A DNA stretch of 64,000 nt. Source: Triatoma infestans (lineage: Eukaryota; Arthropoda; Insecta; Hemiptera; Reduviidae). How positions within the stretch are numbered: position 1 is the first letter of the stretch; every line of letters starts with the position of its first letter. The translations under genes were made by a program, and so were the position numbers. Under the pieces are notes generated by a model. That model saw only the letters and a list, made by a program, of their open reading frames with translations, did not search any database and was not told where the DNA came from. Below, one piece after another: positions 44,038-55,330 of this stretch. The stretch spans positions 1 through 64,000 of the forward strand of contig JAAEAF010000624.1 in assembly GCA_011037195.1 (NCBI GenBank), given 5' to 3'.

Positions 44038-45012
44038 TTTTTTCTACCTTATTTTCATACACTTTTTTCGAAGAAATTGTTTGAAAGAAAAACAGTATCA
44101 CCTACGAATTCTTGTGCATGGAATCTTCCTTTTGGGTAGTACTTGTGAAAGGAGATCATCAAACATTCCTAAAGGATGTTAATTCATTATCATTATACAA
44201 ATATGGAATGCATTTTTACTTTATTGTTTTATAACGAAAAAAGCAAGGGCTACCAAAAAAAAACATGAGTTTAAATTCAAATAAACCAAAATCCACTAGG
44301 ACTAATCAAAAGAAACACAGTTAGATGACCTAAATATTTAAGGAAAATAGTAAACATTCAAATCAACAAACCGTAATTTTTAAACAATTAAATACTAGCA
44401 TTATTATCTTGGGTAAATTATCAGTAAAAAGATGAGGAAAAAAAAACTCCCGCTATAGAAGATAAAAAGTCCCATTACAAGTTTATTGAAGCGTGTAGGT
44501 TGCGAATAATATAACTTGGCAATCTAGAGCTTGCTCCTTTTTCTTTTCTTTTCTTATTTCTTTTATAAAAGTTTGGCTTCATTTAGTTGTTAAAGTTTAA
44601 CAGCAGTATATTCAGACAAAAGTAAACAGCCTTGCCTAAAAGTAGTTGGCTACTCTACCTTTATAGTTTAGTCTAGTATTTTCTCTCATATTGTCTTAAA
44701 CAGTCAGTAGGAAGTTTATAACAAGTAATGTTGTTTAACAACAATAACACAACAACAAATTGAACTGTGTTATAAAGATAGCATGTCTATGTACAAACCA
44801 GACAAACAACCACAAAGAAATAAACTATCGATCTATAAATTGTAATTAGAAAAGACCCAATGTTTTGTTTCACACTTAGTAACATACAAGACGTTATAGA
44901 TTAATTAACTCTATAGCATTGAGTACTGAAAATAAAATGTTTTAAACAGTTTTTGTCTGATATATCCCGAACTATAAAAATCTATAAAAAAAAAAAAAAA
45001 AAAAAAAAAAAT
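44038..45012. other. AT-rich spacer, no gene seen
   Basis: No supported gene. A 30-base A-run (about 44986-45011) leads into the next R1k head. Confidence 0.4.
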
Positions 45013-46010
45013 ATCTGGTGTGAAACACTCACACAACTTTCTCTTCCTCCTGTTCGCAAAATGATAATTGACAAATTTTATAGTTTGTGTACCAAATTTA
45101 ATGACATACATCGAAAACTGAAAAAACCGTTCAGTTAAAGCGCACTTCCGGTTTACTAATATTCTTGAAACTTGGAATTTCAGCCATCCATTTATTTCTA
45201 ACTAATTATGTTGGATGATAGAATTGTATAATCAACTAGGATAGCACTTTAGATGAAAATCTAACCCTACCCCTCCCCTAAAAGTGCCCTTAAAAGAATT
45301 TTCCCAGAGAAATGTTTTAGATAAAAGTTGTAGATCTTTGTTCCCAGTGAAATGTTTTACTAAAAGTTGTAGATCTTTGTATGCGTAGTTTATATAAAAA
45401 GTTTCAAGAAAATCATCAGAGCCATTTTTGAGAAAATCGCAATAAAGTAAAAGAAAAACATTAAGTAAAGTGGTAAAGTAAACGCACTTCCGGTTATGCG
45501 ATTTATTTCAACCTTGGAATTTCAACAATATATTTAATTCTAATTAACATTATTTAGATGGGAGAAAAGTCCAATAAGCTGAAATAGCACTTTAGATGAA
45601 AACCTAACCCTACCCCTCCCCCAAAAGTGCCCGTAAATGAATTTTCCCAGAGAAATGTCTCAACTAAAAGTTGTAGCTCCTTGTACATGCAGTTGATGTA
45701 ACAAGTTTAAAGAAAATCGTCGGAGCCATTTTTTGAGGAAAACAGAAAAAAGTAAAAAAATCAACTAGTAAAGTGGTACTTCCGGTTGAGAATTTTGACA
45801 GGTAACGCATAGTCAGATCCCATGGTGATACCTAAACGGAATATCAAGTTTCAGCTAAAAAAACAATAAAGTGGTACTTCCGGTTGTAGAATTTTGACAG
45901 ATAACGTACTGTCAGATCCCATGGTGATACCTAAACGGAATATTAAGTTTGAACTTTCTACGGTTTTTCGTTTTTTAGTTATGCTGTTGTACTAGGAGTA
46001 AGAGAAAGTA
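45013..46010 (+). repeat. R1k full-length copy with internal duplications and tail deletion
   Basis: Head ATCTGGTGTGAAACACTC. CCCAGAGAAATGTTTT... is partly repeated (45302-45340 and 45341-45378). The module 3 start is duplicated (45771-45857 and 45863-45955). The tail jumps from ATGCTGTT to GTACTAGGAGTAAGAGAAAG, losing the microsatellite, the palindrome and one hairpin arm. Confidence 0.95.
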
Positions 46011-46726
46011 AAAAAAAAAATTATGTATGTAATGTTACAATATCTGCATCATGTTGATAAAGAGTTTCAGATTTTGCACTATGCTAGCGAGTTAAGCTGC
46101 CACTGAGATCCCCAATCTTCAACCTCTATTAAAAAGATAAAGGCAATTAAAAAAATGAACTATTACTCGAAAATAGAACCTAGACTACAACAATAGTCTA
46201 GACAGGCGATTATTATTTGTTTAGCCTCTTACGGACATGCTTACTGAATCTTTTAACAGAAAAAATGGAGTAAACAAGGTTATATATAAAGGCCTTGAAT
46301 ATGGAGAATTTAATTACACAAAAAAATCTGCACACTATAACATTGTAGATACAATTTACAGGAAATAGAGCAAATCAAATTTTCAAGAATGATAGAAATT
46401 TCTTGTGGTGAATTTGTATCGTAAATAGTTCTGACCTTAGCATAAACATTCATTAATTATCGACTGTAATCAGAAGAAAATATCGAGAGGTAACTAGGAA
46501 TTTCCCTCTATGATTTTTAGAAGCATAGAAAGAATAGCAGTTGTGTGGCTTTCCCAAAGTTCATCATGATGATTACAATAATGGTATGAAGTATTTGAAA
46601 TAATAGCGTTAAAGGACTTCAGTTTTATTCCACATTGTAACACCTGGACTCATCACAAAAGGAACCAAGGAAGAGCAAAAAATAGTTTGCGTTCTCTAGT
46701 TGATATTGGTTAAGCAAAAAAAAATC
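46011..46726. other. AT-rich spacer, no gene seen
   Basis: Nothing supported. Confidence 0.4.
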
Positions 46727-46937
46727 ATCAGAGACATTTTCCGTGGTAGCCTGCTTCATTTTGTGGTCATCAACCGGTTTCGGGCGTTCGCCCATCTTCA
46801 GGATGAGTTTGTCAAACAGTGTGATAACACAGACTTGCACAGAGCAAATTCCGTTTATACACTCAGTGCAAGTTTGTGTTATTACACTGAGTGACAAACG
46901 CATCCTGAAGCTGGGCGGACGCCCGAAACCGGTCGAT
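46727..46937. mobile_element. Fold-back element FB3, right end lost
   Basis: Left arm ATCAGAGACATTTTCCGTGG to about 46853 and right arm from about 46862 to GGTCGAT at 46936, where it is cut and joined to an internal point of an R1k copy. The right-arm hammerhead-like core has CTGAAGC instead of CTGAAGA. The left-arm core (minus strand, 46768-46805) is complete, with GGTT before GATG. Confidence 0.85.
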
Positions 46938-47319
46938 CCCGGAAAAGTTGTAGCTCTTTGTATTATGTGTAGTTGATGTAACAAGTTTAAAGAAAATCGT
47001 AGGAGCCATTATTGAGAAAGTCGCAAAAAAGTAATAAAAAAAACACTAGTAAAGTGGTACTTCCGGTTGAGAAATTTTGACAGGTAACGTACTGTCGGAT
47101 CCCATGGTGATACCTAAACGGAATGTCAAGTGTCAACCTTCTACGGTTTTTCGTTTTTGAGCTATGCTATTCACATACTACACACACTCACACATTTGCT
47201 AGAAAGCAAGCAATTTTTTGGACTCAGGGGACCTCAAAATGGATAAATCCGGTGAAAACTCGATATCTAAAATTTGACACGATTACAATACTTCCTCTCA
47301 CTAGGAGTAAGAGAAAGTA
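46938..47319 (+). repeat. R1k copy, forward, 3' part only
   Basis: Starts inside module 2 (AAAAGTTGTAGCTCTTTG) fused to FB3. Module 3 (ACTTCCGGTTGAGAAATT) and the tail are intact, with terminal hairpin CTTCCTCTCACTAGGAGTAA. Confidence 0.95.
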
Positions 47320-47619
47320 ATAATATATTACTAGTTTATTACTTTAAATATTATCCGTCATCACTCCATAAATTCATTCATAAACATTCAGATATTTTAT
47401 CATTTCTGATTTATTTAATTTTTTCTTTCCAAAAAAGTTTTATTCTGAATACTTGTAAAACCGGACATACCATAGCTATTTTAATGAAACAAGTTCTCGA
47501 CTTTTCCCAGTATTAAGATACATAATGCAAATATTTTGTTTTTAGCCATCTTGTCTCATTTTAAATTTTAGATTTAAAAGTTGACCTTTTCTAAGCTTCA
47601 TAACAAATACGCATAAAAT
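47320..47619 (+). repeat. Arm A of an inverted segment pair
   Basis: This segment matches the complement of 51240-51032 followed by 50057-49960. Shared pieces are CATCACTCCATAAATT, TCAGATATTTTAT, TTTATTCTGAA, TAATGAAACAAGT, TTTTTAGCCATCTTGTC and TTAAAAGTTGACC. The other arm carries an R1k insertion that this one lacks. Confidence 0.9.
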
Positions 47620-47900
47620 ATCACGATACATTTTCCGTGGTAGCCTGCTTCATTTTGTGATCATCGACCGGTTTCGGGCGTTCGCCCATCTTCAGGATGC
47701 GTTTATGTCAGACAGTGTGATAACACAGATAAAGAGTGAATAAACTGATTTTGCTCTATGCGAATCTGTATTATCACACTAATTTATCAAGACATCCTGA
47801 TGATGTGGGGCAATCGCCCGAAACCGGTCGATGACCACAAAAAGAAGCAGGCAATGTCTCTGATGCTTTCCAGCTCTGCGGAACCATCCACCACAACAAC
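47620..47900. mobile_element. Fold-back element FB4, reverse orientation
   Basis: The extra unpaired end lies on the right here (CTTTCCAGCTCTGCGGAACC to CCACAACAAC), so this copy is inverted relative to FB1 and FB2. The left-arm core (minus, 47662-47700) is complete. The right-arm core (plus, 47793-47833) reads CTGATGA, the canonical hammerhead heptamer, but has a longer insertion (TGTG) before helix II. No clear target duplication. Confidence 0.85.
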
Positions 47901-48787
47901 TAAAAAAAAAAATCATTTGGCCAGGCATAGATAGTGTAAGCATGTTTGTGCCCACACAGAGTTGCCAATCCTTTACTACTGGCCTTATAGTTTGTTAGTT
48001 TGATGGCAAAACCCAAAGCAGTTATCATTTCCTTCTGTGCCTAAACTAAGAATTATATTCAAAACTAAATTTATTAGCGCATTAAATAGTAGGTTTTTGT
48101 TAAAAAAGATAATAACGAGCAAAAAAATTTCTAATGATGAAATGAAAAAAATATATATATTCAATATAACAGTTAAACTGTATTTTAAAAAAGAAACAGG
48201 TAGGTACCAATGACCCTGTAAAATTCAGACAGCCTTGGAAGGTAGGATGTTCGGGGAAATTCCCGATGAGTCAGAATAAATATATATATATATATATAAG
48301 AAAAGAAAGAGAGGTTCTGAAAGAGGTGTAGAAAGAAGCAAAATGATGAAGTGGAGAGGTCGTTAGGACAACATTCCAACGAAGGCCAGTCCAACTACTC
48401 CAAACCTTACATGGTCTTGTAGTCCGCCCAACTGTATATATATAAATTATATATGTATACAGATTATTAAAAATATATTTTCAAAATTATCACAACATTT
48501 ATTAATAAAAATTATATACTTTTATTTGATTAAAACTAAATATTACAGATTTTAAATATTATTATTAAAGCGATGAATAGTTCACCAAGCTTAAGCAATT
48601 GATTGATTATAAGAAATGAGAAATTTTTTGATAAAGGGAATTTTTAAAAAACTAGTCTATTATGAAAATTAGATTAATACCAACCGAACTTCTAATAAAC
48701 CTTGACATTTGTTATGTTTTATCAATACTATCACTTTTTCCGCAATGAGAAAGAGCGTCACTTCTATCAGTTAGAGATCAGAAAATG
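47901..48787. other. AT-rich spacer, no gene seen
   Basis: It contains a (TA)n run at about 48279-48297. No supported gene. Confidence 0.4.
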
Positions 48788-49547
48788 TTAAGGTACGTAT
48801 CCGCCAAAGGAACAATGAGGAACATTCATGTTACTGTTGAATGTTTCGTAAAATGTTTGTTTGTTGTTGCAGTAAACAAAATGAAAAGTTGCTTTGTGTG
48901 TTTCGTGTTTCCGTTCGAAGCGGTAAACATCAAAGAAGACAGTGGAAACACTCGGCAACAATCGGATTGGATACTTTTTATTGCGGTAGTGGAGACAGTG
49001 TAGCGTTGCTGTTTGTTTCAGGTTTAGTTGTAGTGTACGTGGAGACAACTGCTTGTGCATTTATTGCGTCTTTTTAAGATTAAATAATTATGCCGCCACC
49101 AATTCACAAGTGGGGAGCAATGACAAAGTAATTGAATTACTCGAAACATACAGAACCATGGAATGCTTGTGGAACCCCAGAGATATATAATACAAGTGTA
49201 GAAATGCAAAGCATGATGCATGGTCTATGCTGTGTGGATTAACTGGCGCGGAAGAAGGAGAAGTGAAGTGAAAGATTAAAAACATGACAGCCCAGTTTTT
49301 CAGAGACAGAAAACTATATCGTTCATATAAAAAATGACTACATTTATATTGATGTAGCTTTGGTGGAGCCATTGTGTTTCCAGAAACAAATAAACTAGAA
49401 ACAAAACGTAAATGTTGATAAAAGTAGTTACTTTGGTGGAGACAGAAACTTTCCTTGTGTTGCCTCAAGTTCCATTATTGTGAAACAAGTGGCAATAAAT
49501 GGCAACACAAAGTTCCTCATTATTCCTTTGGTACATACCTACCTTTA
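48788..49547 (+). mobile_element. PIF/Harbinger-like element, TTA target duplication
   Basis: TTA at 48788-48790 and 49545-49547 flanks an element with inverted ends: AGGTACGTATCCGCCAAAGG on the left and, complemented, AGGTAGGTATGTACCAAAGG on the right, both continuing AA(C/T)AATGAGGAAC. The length is 754 bp. It carries no transposase, only a decayed MADF-type accessory gene, so it is a non-autonomous derivative. Confidence 0.85.
49116..49340 (+). pseudogene. MADF-domain protein remnant of the Harbinger-like element
   Basis: One frame reads NDKVIELLETYRTMECLWNP, then after a stop YKCRNAKHDAWSML, and then KIKNMTAQFFRDRKLYRSYK. This matches the MADF/Myb-SANT-like pattern (LI-x-x-V-x-x-x-x-x-LW-P, Y-K-x-R-x-x-x-x-x-AW, EEVKKKI-x-N-L-x-x-x-F-x-R-E), known as the DNA-binding partner protein of PIF/Harbinger transposases. 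Three in-frame stops (for example after RDI and after GEVK) make it non-functional. Confidence 0.8.
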
Positions 49548-49959
49548 GAAAACAGTTTCGGGAATGGTCTCTGAACTTCCTATGAAGGTTAAACGCCTTT
49601 TATGGGATCCATCTAAAACCATCCCTTCTTAGATTTATATATGCAATGTTTACTGCACGTAATTCATGGGCTTAATTACATACCACATTAATATTCTTAT
49701 CTTAAAACAAAACAATAAGATTTATTATATTATGCATTATTATAATTGTTAATACGTGAACAATGTAAATATGTAAATAAATTACAGTAAACAGTCCGGC
49801 AAGATACATTTCTCACAAAACTTTCTCTTAATTCATTTATCAATAACAAACTGACTAAATATTCTTCAAGCTGAGCATTCTTGTACTCGTATAACACTGT
49901 CTTCAATAATATTAGGTAGTGGAATCGTTAGGCCAATGTCTGTCACAAGTTCAGTAAAA
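49548..49959. other. AT-rich spacer, no gene seen
   Basis: Nothing supported. Confidence 0.4.
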
Positions 49960-51240
49960 GTATTCCATCGTATTATTATGAAGTTTAGAGGTCAACTTTT
50001 AAAACTAAAATTTAAAATGGGACAAGATGGCTAAAAAAAAATATATGCATTAATTTTTACTTTCTCTCACTCCTAGTAAGAGGAAGTATTGTAATCGTGT
50101 CAAATTTTCGATATCGAGTTTTCACCGGAAATATCCCTTTTGAGGTCCCCTGAGTCAAAAAAGTGGTTTTTAGCAAATGGTCTGTGTGTGTGTGTGCGTG
50201 TCTGTGTGTCTGTGAGTATGTCTGTGAACAGCATAGCTCAAAAACGAAAAACCGTAGAAAGTTGAAACTTGATATTCCGTTTAGTGTCCACATGGGCTGT
50301 ACGTTATCTGTCAAAATTCCTCAACCGGAAGTACCACTTTACTAGTTGAATTTTTTTACTTTTTTACACGATTTTCTTTAAACTTAGTACATCAATCACA
50401 CATACAAAGAGCTACAACTTTTATTTGTAACATTTCTCCAGCAAAATCATTTAAGGGCACTTTTGGGGGAGGTGTGGTTAGGTTTTCATCTAAGTGCTAT
50501 TTCAGTTTTATTAGATAATTCTATCATTTAAATAATGTTGATTAAAATTAAATATGTTGTTAAAATTCGAGTTTGAAAAATTGGATAACCGGAGTGCGGT
50601 TTAGACTTTACCACGCTGCTAAAAAAATGATTTTTTTCCTTTTTTCGCATTTTCTCAAAAATGGCTCCGACTATTTTCTTGAAACTTCGTATATAACTAA
50701 ACATGCAAATATCTACAGTTTTTATTTATAAACATTTCTCTGGGAAAATTCATTTAAGGGCAGTTTGGGGAGGGGTGGGTTATGTTTTTCTCTAAAGTGC
50801 TATCCTAATTGATTATACAATTCTATCATCCAAACAAAATTAATTAGAAATATTCACAGCCAAAATTCCGTGTTTCAAGAAAATTAGTAAACCGGAAGTG
50901 CGCTTTTACTGAACAGTTTTTTTCAGTTTTCGACGAATCTCATTAAATTTGGTACACAAACTATAAAAGCTGTCAATTATAATTTGGAGAACTGGAGTAA
51001 GAGAAAGTTGTGTGAGTGTTTCACACCAGATTTTTTAAGTTGGACTTGTTTCATTAAATGGCTACTATATAGGTCCAGTTTTACAAGTGTTCAGAATAAA
51101 ACCTTTCTGGTAAGAAAAAATTAAACAAATCAGAAATTATAAAATATCTGAATGGTTGTAATTGGAATAAATTTATGGAGTGATGGCGAATGAATTTAAT
51201 ATCTGAAGTAATAAACTAATAATATATTATCATGATATAT
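49960..51240 (-). repeat. Arm A' of the inverted segment pair, split by R1k
   Basis: 49960-50057 and 51032-51240 together align with 47320-47600 in inverse orientation. The R1k copy 50058-51031 sits in the middle, so arm A is close to an empty-site allele. Confidence 0.9.
50058..51031 (-). repeat. R1k full copy, reverse, with paralogous empty site
   Basis: Terminal palindrome ACTTTCTCTCACTCCTAGTA followed by AGAGGAAGT, TG-rich microsatellite, module ends ACCGGAAGTACCAC, AACCGGAGTGCGG and AACCGGAAGTGCG, head end TTTCACACCAGAT plus a T-run. Confidence 0.95.
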
Positions 51241-51387
51241 TATTTTCTGGTAGTTTCAATATAAATGAAAAATAATAAACTAATAGTTTTGTAACAGTCA
51301 TTCTTCAGTGATATGTAATTTTTGTTTATAGCAACAAACGACAGACGGAAAATGTCCAATGTGGAAGCTTATTTATTTTACCTCTAT

Positions 51388-51528
51388 TACTTCCTCTTAC
51401 TCCTAGTAAGAGGAAGTATTGTAATCGTGTCAAATTTTCGATATAGAGTTTTTACCGGAAATATCCGTTTTAAGGTCCCCTGAGTCCAAAAAAAGTGGTT
51501 TTTTAGTTAACGGTCTCTCTGAATATAG

Positions 51529-51562
<34 letters not shown>

Positions 51563-52104
51563 ATGACAATATACCTCAAAATCGAAAAAGTGCAGAAAGT
51601 TCAATCTTTATATTCCGTTTAGGTATCACCATGGGAGCCACCACAGTGGGTCATCTGTCAAAATTCCTCAACCAGAAGTATCAGTTTACTAGTTTTTTTT
51701 TTTTTTTTACTTTTTTTGCAATTTTCTCAAAAATGGCTCCGATGATTTTCTTGAAACTTCCTATATAAACTACACATACAAAGATGTATAACATTTATTT
51801 CAAACATTTCTCTGGGAAAATTCATTTAAGGACACTTTTAGGGGATGGAGTGGGGATATGTTTTCTCATGGTTAAAGTGCTATCATAGTTGATTATACAA
51901 TTCTATCATCTAAATAATATTAATTAGAAATAAATAGATGGTCAAAAATTCCCAGTTCAAGAAAATTAGTAAACCGGATGTGCGCTATTAATGAACAGTT
52001 TTCGATGAAATTTCATTAAATTTGATATACGTACTATAAAATTTGTCAATTATAATTTTGAGAACTAGAGTAAGAGAAAGTTGTGTGAGTGTTTCACACC
52101 AGAT
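51388..52104 (-). repeat. R1k copy, reverse, middle module deleted
   Basis: ACTTCCTCTTACTCCTAGTA palindrome, (TG)n at about 51540-51561, a module end with ACCAGAAGTATCAG (core changed), then only one further module end (AACCGGATGTGCGC) and head end TTTCACACCAGAT. One module is missing. Confidence 0.95.
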
Positions 52105-52959
52105 TTTTGATATTATTTAAATGTAGTTTAATTTAAATACATACACATTTACTATTATTATTATTATTATTATTGAATACTTTTGAATTCTTGACAGCGC
52201 ATTATGAACGCTCAAATACACATTTTAGGCGTAATTTTGTCAAATGACCTTCAATTTGGACGATCTATAAAAAGGAAGCTTTTAGAATCATGCAACGTGG
52301 AAAAAAATAAATAAATAAATAAATAAATTCTCACACTAATAAAAAGCTTAACTATGTTTTTATCCCGACACAGGAAGAATAATAATGTCTCGATAGGTTG
52401 TGACGTATCCTGACTAACACAGGATTTCCGGAAAACATTTCAGTTTAGGTAAACTAAAGACTTCGTCAATCTCAAAAACACAAAGTAGTAATTAATTACA
52501 ATAATCATCATCAACATAAAAATATAGAAATTTATAATATATACTGTATTTTATCTCCATATTTGGTTACAAAATTAAATTTAAAGATTACTGAAGAAAA
52601 GAAAACAAAAAACAAAATCATAACATTTGATAAAAAAATAAGAGCAATAATAATATATATGATTCATAAGGTTGGAAATAACTATCATTCATTTTTTATT
52701 ATAGCCGATAAGAATTTATGGTAGACATAGGGGATTTGTATTTTTGTCATTATATATTATATTTATTAGGCTGATAAAATTGCAAACAAATAAAAATCTT
52801 TCGTCAAACACTGACCTTTCATTCTCTCACTATCGCCGTCTATTTTACATATTTTCTTCTAAGTAGGAAATTTACACTCTGTTTTACTTCCTCAATATAA
52901 TGCAGGCAGTGAAATGGTCGTACACTAACTAATGCTAAAAGTGAAGAAAGAAACATGTA
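52105..52959. other. AT-rich spacer, no gene seen
   Basis: (ATT)n at about 52154-52175. No supported gene. Confidence 0.4.
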
Positions 52960-53200
52960 CTAAAGTGTAAATTCCGTAAGTAAGATTTTGAGCAAAACTC
53001 TGGTGGTATCGTGATCTCCAGAGGAATATTAAATTAGGAATAAATATTAAGTCTGAACTTTCTGCGATTTTTAGTTTTTGATCTGTCTGTACTCAAATCC
53101 TCAACACATATATATTTTTAGATTTTGATCTGTCTTTACTCAAATCATATCTCAACACATACATACTATTCCTAAAAACATTTTGTTCACAACTTAGAAG
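52960..53200 (+). repeat. R1k-like tail fragment with a small duplication
   Basis: TGAACTTTCTGCGATTTTTA and GTTTTTGATCTGTCTGTACT match the R1k block before the microsatellite. TTGATCTGTCT-TACTCAAATC occurs twice (about 53077 and 53117). Confidence 0.45.
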
Positions 53201-53345
53201 GGCTCTAGTTTCAGGGATTACGCTTTCATATGTGAATAAGTCTTTCAATAAGGTGGGATTTTCTATTGACGGATTCTGATTGAAACCTTCATATAGAGGA
53301 TAAAATTCCTCTCGTGGTAAATACACGGGGGACATCAAGTGCACT

Positions 53346-54318
53346 TAGTTTCTTCTTCTCTTGCTTCTCTAATAAGGAGATATAACGATAGTGTCCAAAT
53401 TTTCGAAATTGAGTTTTTTCAACGGAAATACATGTTTTGAGATCCAGTTTACGCCGGAAATATACGTTTTGAGGTCCCCTGAGTCCGAAAAAAGTGGTTT
53501 TTAGCAATTCAAACTTACTATTTCGTTTAAGTGACGAGCAGAAGACCGAGAGAATAAGCTTTGCGTAAAAATCGTTTAACTGAAAGTACCACTTTACTGA
53601 ATGTTTTTTTCTTTTTTTTTTAGTGATTTTCTTGAAAACTGCTCCATCTATTTTCTTTAAACTTTATATATGTACACACATACAAAGCACTACAATTTTT
53701 ATTAGAAACATTTCTTCGGGAAAATTCCTTTTAAGGTAGTTTTGTGGGAGAGTGGAGTTAGGTTTTCCTCTAAAATGCTATTATAGTTTACTGCACATTT
53801 CTATCACCGAAATAATATTAATTAGAATTAAATATGTTGTTGAAATTCCAAGTTTGAAGATTGAGTGCGTTTCTACTGAAAAGTATTTTTCAGTTTTTTA
53901 CTATTTTTTTTTCTATACCAGTTCCAACGATTTTCTTTAAACTAAGTATGTGAGTTTACACATATGAAGAGCTACAACTTTTATTTCAAATATTTCTTCT
54001 GCTAATGTCATTTAAGGTAGATTTTATGGGAGGGGCGGGATTATGTTCCTCTAAAGTGCTATCATAGTATACAATTCCACCAGTTAAACAAAATTAATTC
54101 GAAATAATTACCAAAATTTCGAGTTTTAAGAAATTTAGTACAGCGGAAGTGCGCTTTTACTAAATAGTTTTTTTTTTTTTTTTCAGTTTTTGCTATTTTC
54201 TCCATAAAAACACCGACGTATTTCATTAAATTTACTGTACTAATTATAAAATTTGTCAGTTTACAATTTTGTAAACTGCAGTGAAATAAAAGTCGTTTTG
54301 AGAGTTTCACATCATATT
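53346..54318 (-). repeat. R1k copy, reverse, diverged
   Basis: Hairpin eroded (TTCTCTTGCTTCTCTAATAA). The GGAAATA-CGTTTTGAG block is present twice (about 53421 and 53455). Module ends are partly lost. The head end is GAGAGTTTCACATCATATTT. A second reverse copy starts two bases later. Confidence 0.8.
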
Positions 54319-54320
54319 TT

Positions 54321-54450
54321 TACTTTCTCTTACTCCTAGTAAGAGGAAGTATTGTAATCGTGTCAAATTTTCGATATCGAGTTTTCACCGGAAATATCCG
54401 TTTTGAGGTCCCCTTAGTCCAAAAAAGTGGTTTTTAGCAAATGGTCTGTG

Positions 54451-54483
<33 letters not shown>

Positions 54484-55175
54484 AACAGCATAGCTCAAAA
54501 ACGAAAAACTGTAGAAAACTGAAACTTAATATTCTGTTTAGGTATCACCATGCGATCTGACTGTGCGTTATCTGTCAAAATTCCTCAACCGGAAGTACCA
54601 CTTTACTAGTTAACTTTTTTGCGTTTTTCTCAAAAATTGCTATAAACTTGACACATCAACTACACATACAAGGAGCTACAACTTTTATTTGAAACATTTT
54701 TATTATGTTGTTTGAGAAAAATCGGAAAACCGGAAGTGTTTTTGTTTTAACACTTTACTAAATATGATTTTTTCACTTTTTCGCGATTTTCTCAAAAATG
54801 GCTCCGACAATTTTCTTGAAACTACACATATAAACTAAACATTCAAAGGTCTACAACTTTTATATAAAACATGTCACTGGGAAAATTCATTTAAGGACAC
54901 TTTTAGAAGAGGGGTAGTGTTACAGCTTCCTCTAAAGTGGTATCATACTTGATTATATAACTCTATCATCCAAATGAAATTAATTAGAAATAAATAGTTG
55001 GCCAAAATTCCGGGTGTGAAGAAAATCAGTAAACCGGAAGTGCGCTTTTACTGAATAGTTTTTTTTTCAGTTTTCGACAAATTTCATTAAATTTGGTACA
55101 CAAACTATAAAATTTGTCAATTATAATTTTGAGAACTGGAGTAAGAGAAAGTTGTGTGAGTGTTTCACACCGGAT
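54321..55175 (-). repeat. R1k copy, reverse, head to tail with the previous one
   Basis: A clean terminal palindrome starts right after the previous copy's end. TG microsatellite at about 54449-54479. The first module lacks its pyrimidine tract (jump from TTTGAAACATTTTT to ATTATGTTGTTTGAG). Head end TTTCACACCGGAT. Confidence 0.95.
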
Positions 55176-55234
55176 TTTTTTTCATTTATGATTGATTACT
55201 ATTTATTGACTGATACACACACTTACACACTTTT

Positions 55235-55330
55235 AGATTAATTTCTGAAAGCCACAATTCGTCTTTAAAGCATGTATTTCCGTTAAAAATTCATTTTCTA
55301 AAATCTAACTGAATTCATACTTCCTCTAAA
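55235..55330 (+). repeat. R1k-like tail fragment
   Basis: TTCTGAAAGCCACAATTCGT, GCATGTATTTCCGTTAAAAA and ATTCATACTTCCTCTAAAAA. Confidence 0.4.

Noticed and set aside
49088..49468. A 126-residue minus-strand protein
   Set aside because: It is antisense to the decayed MADF frame of the Harbinger-like element, which explains the sequence better.
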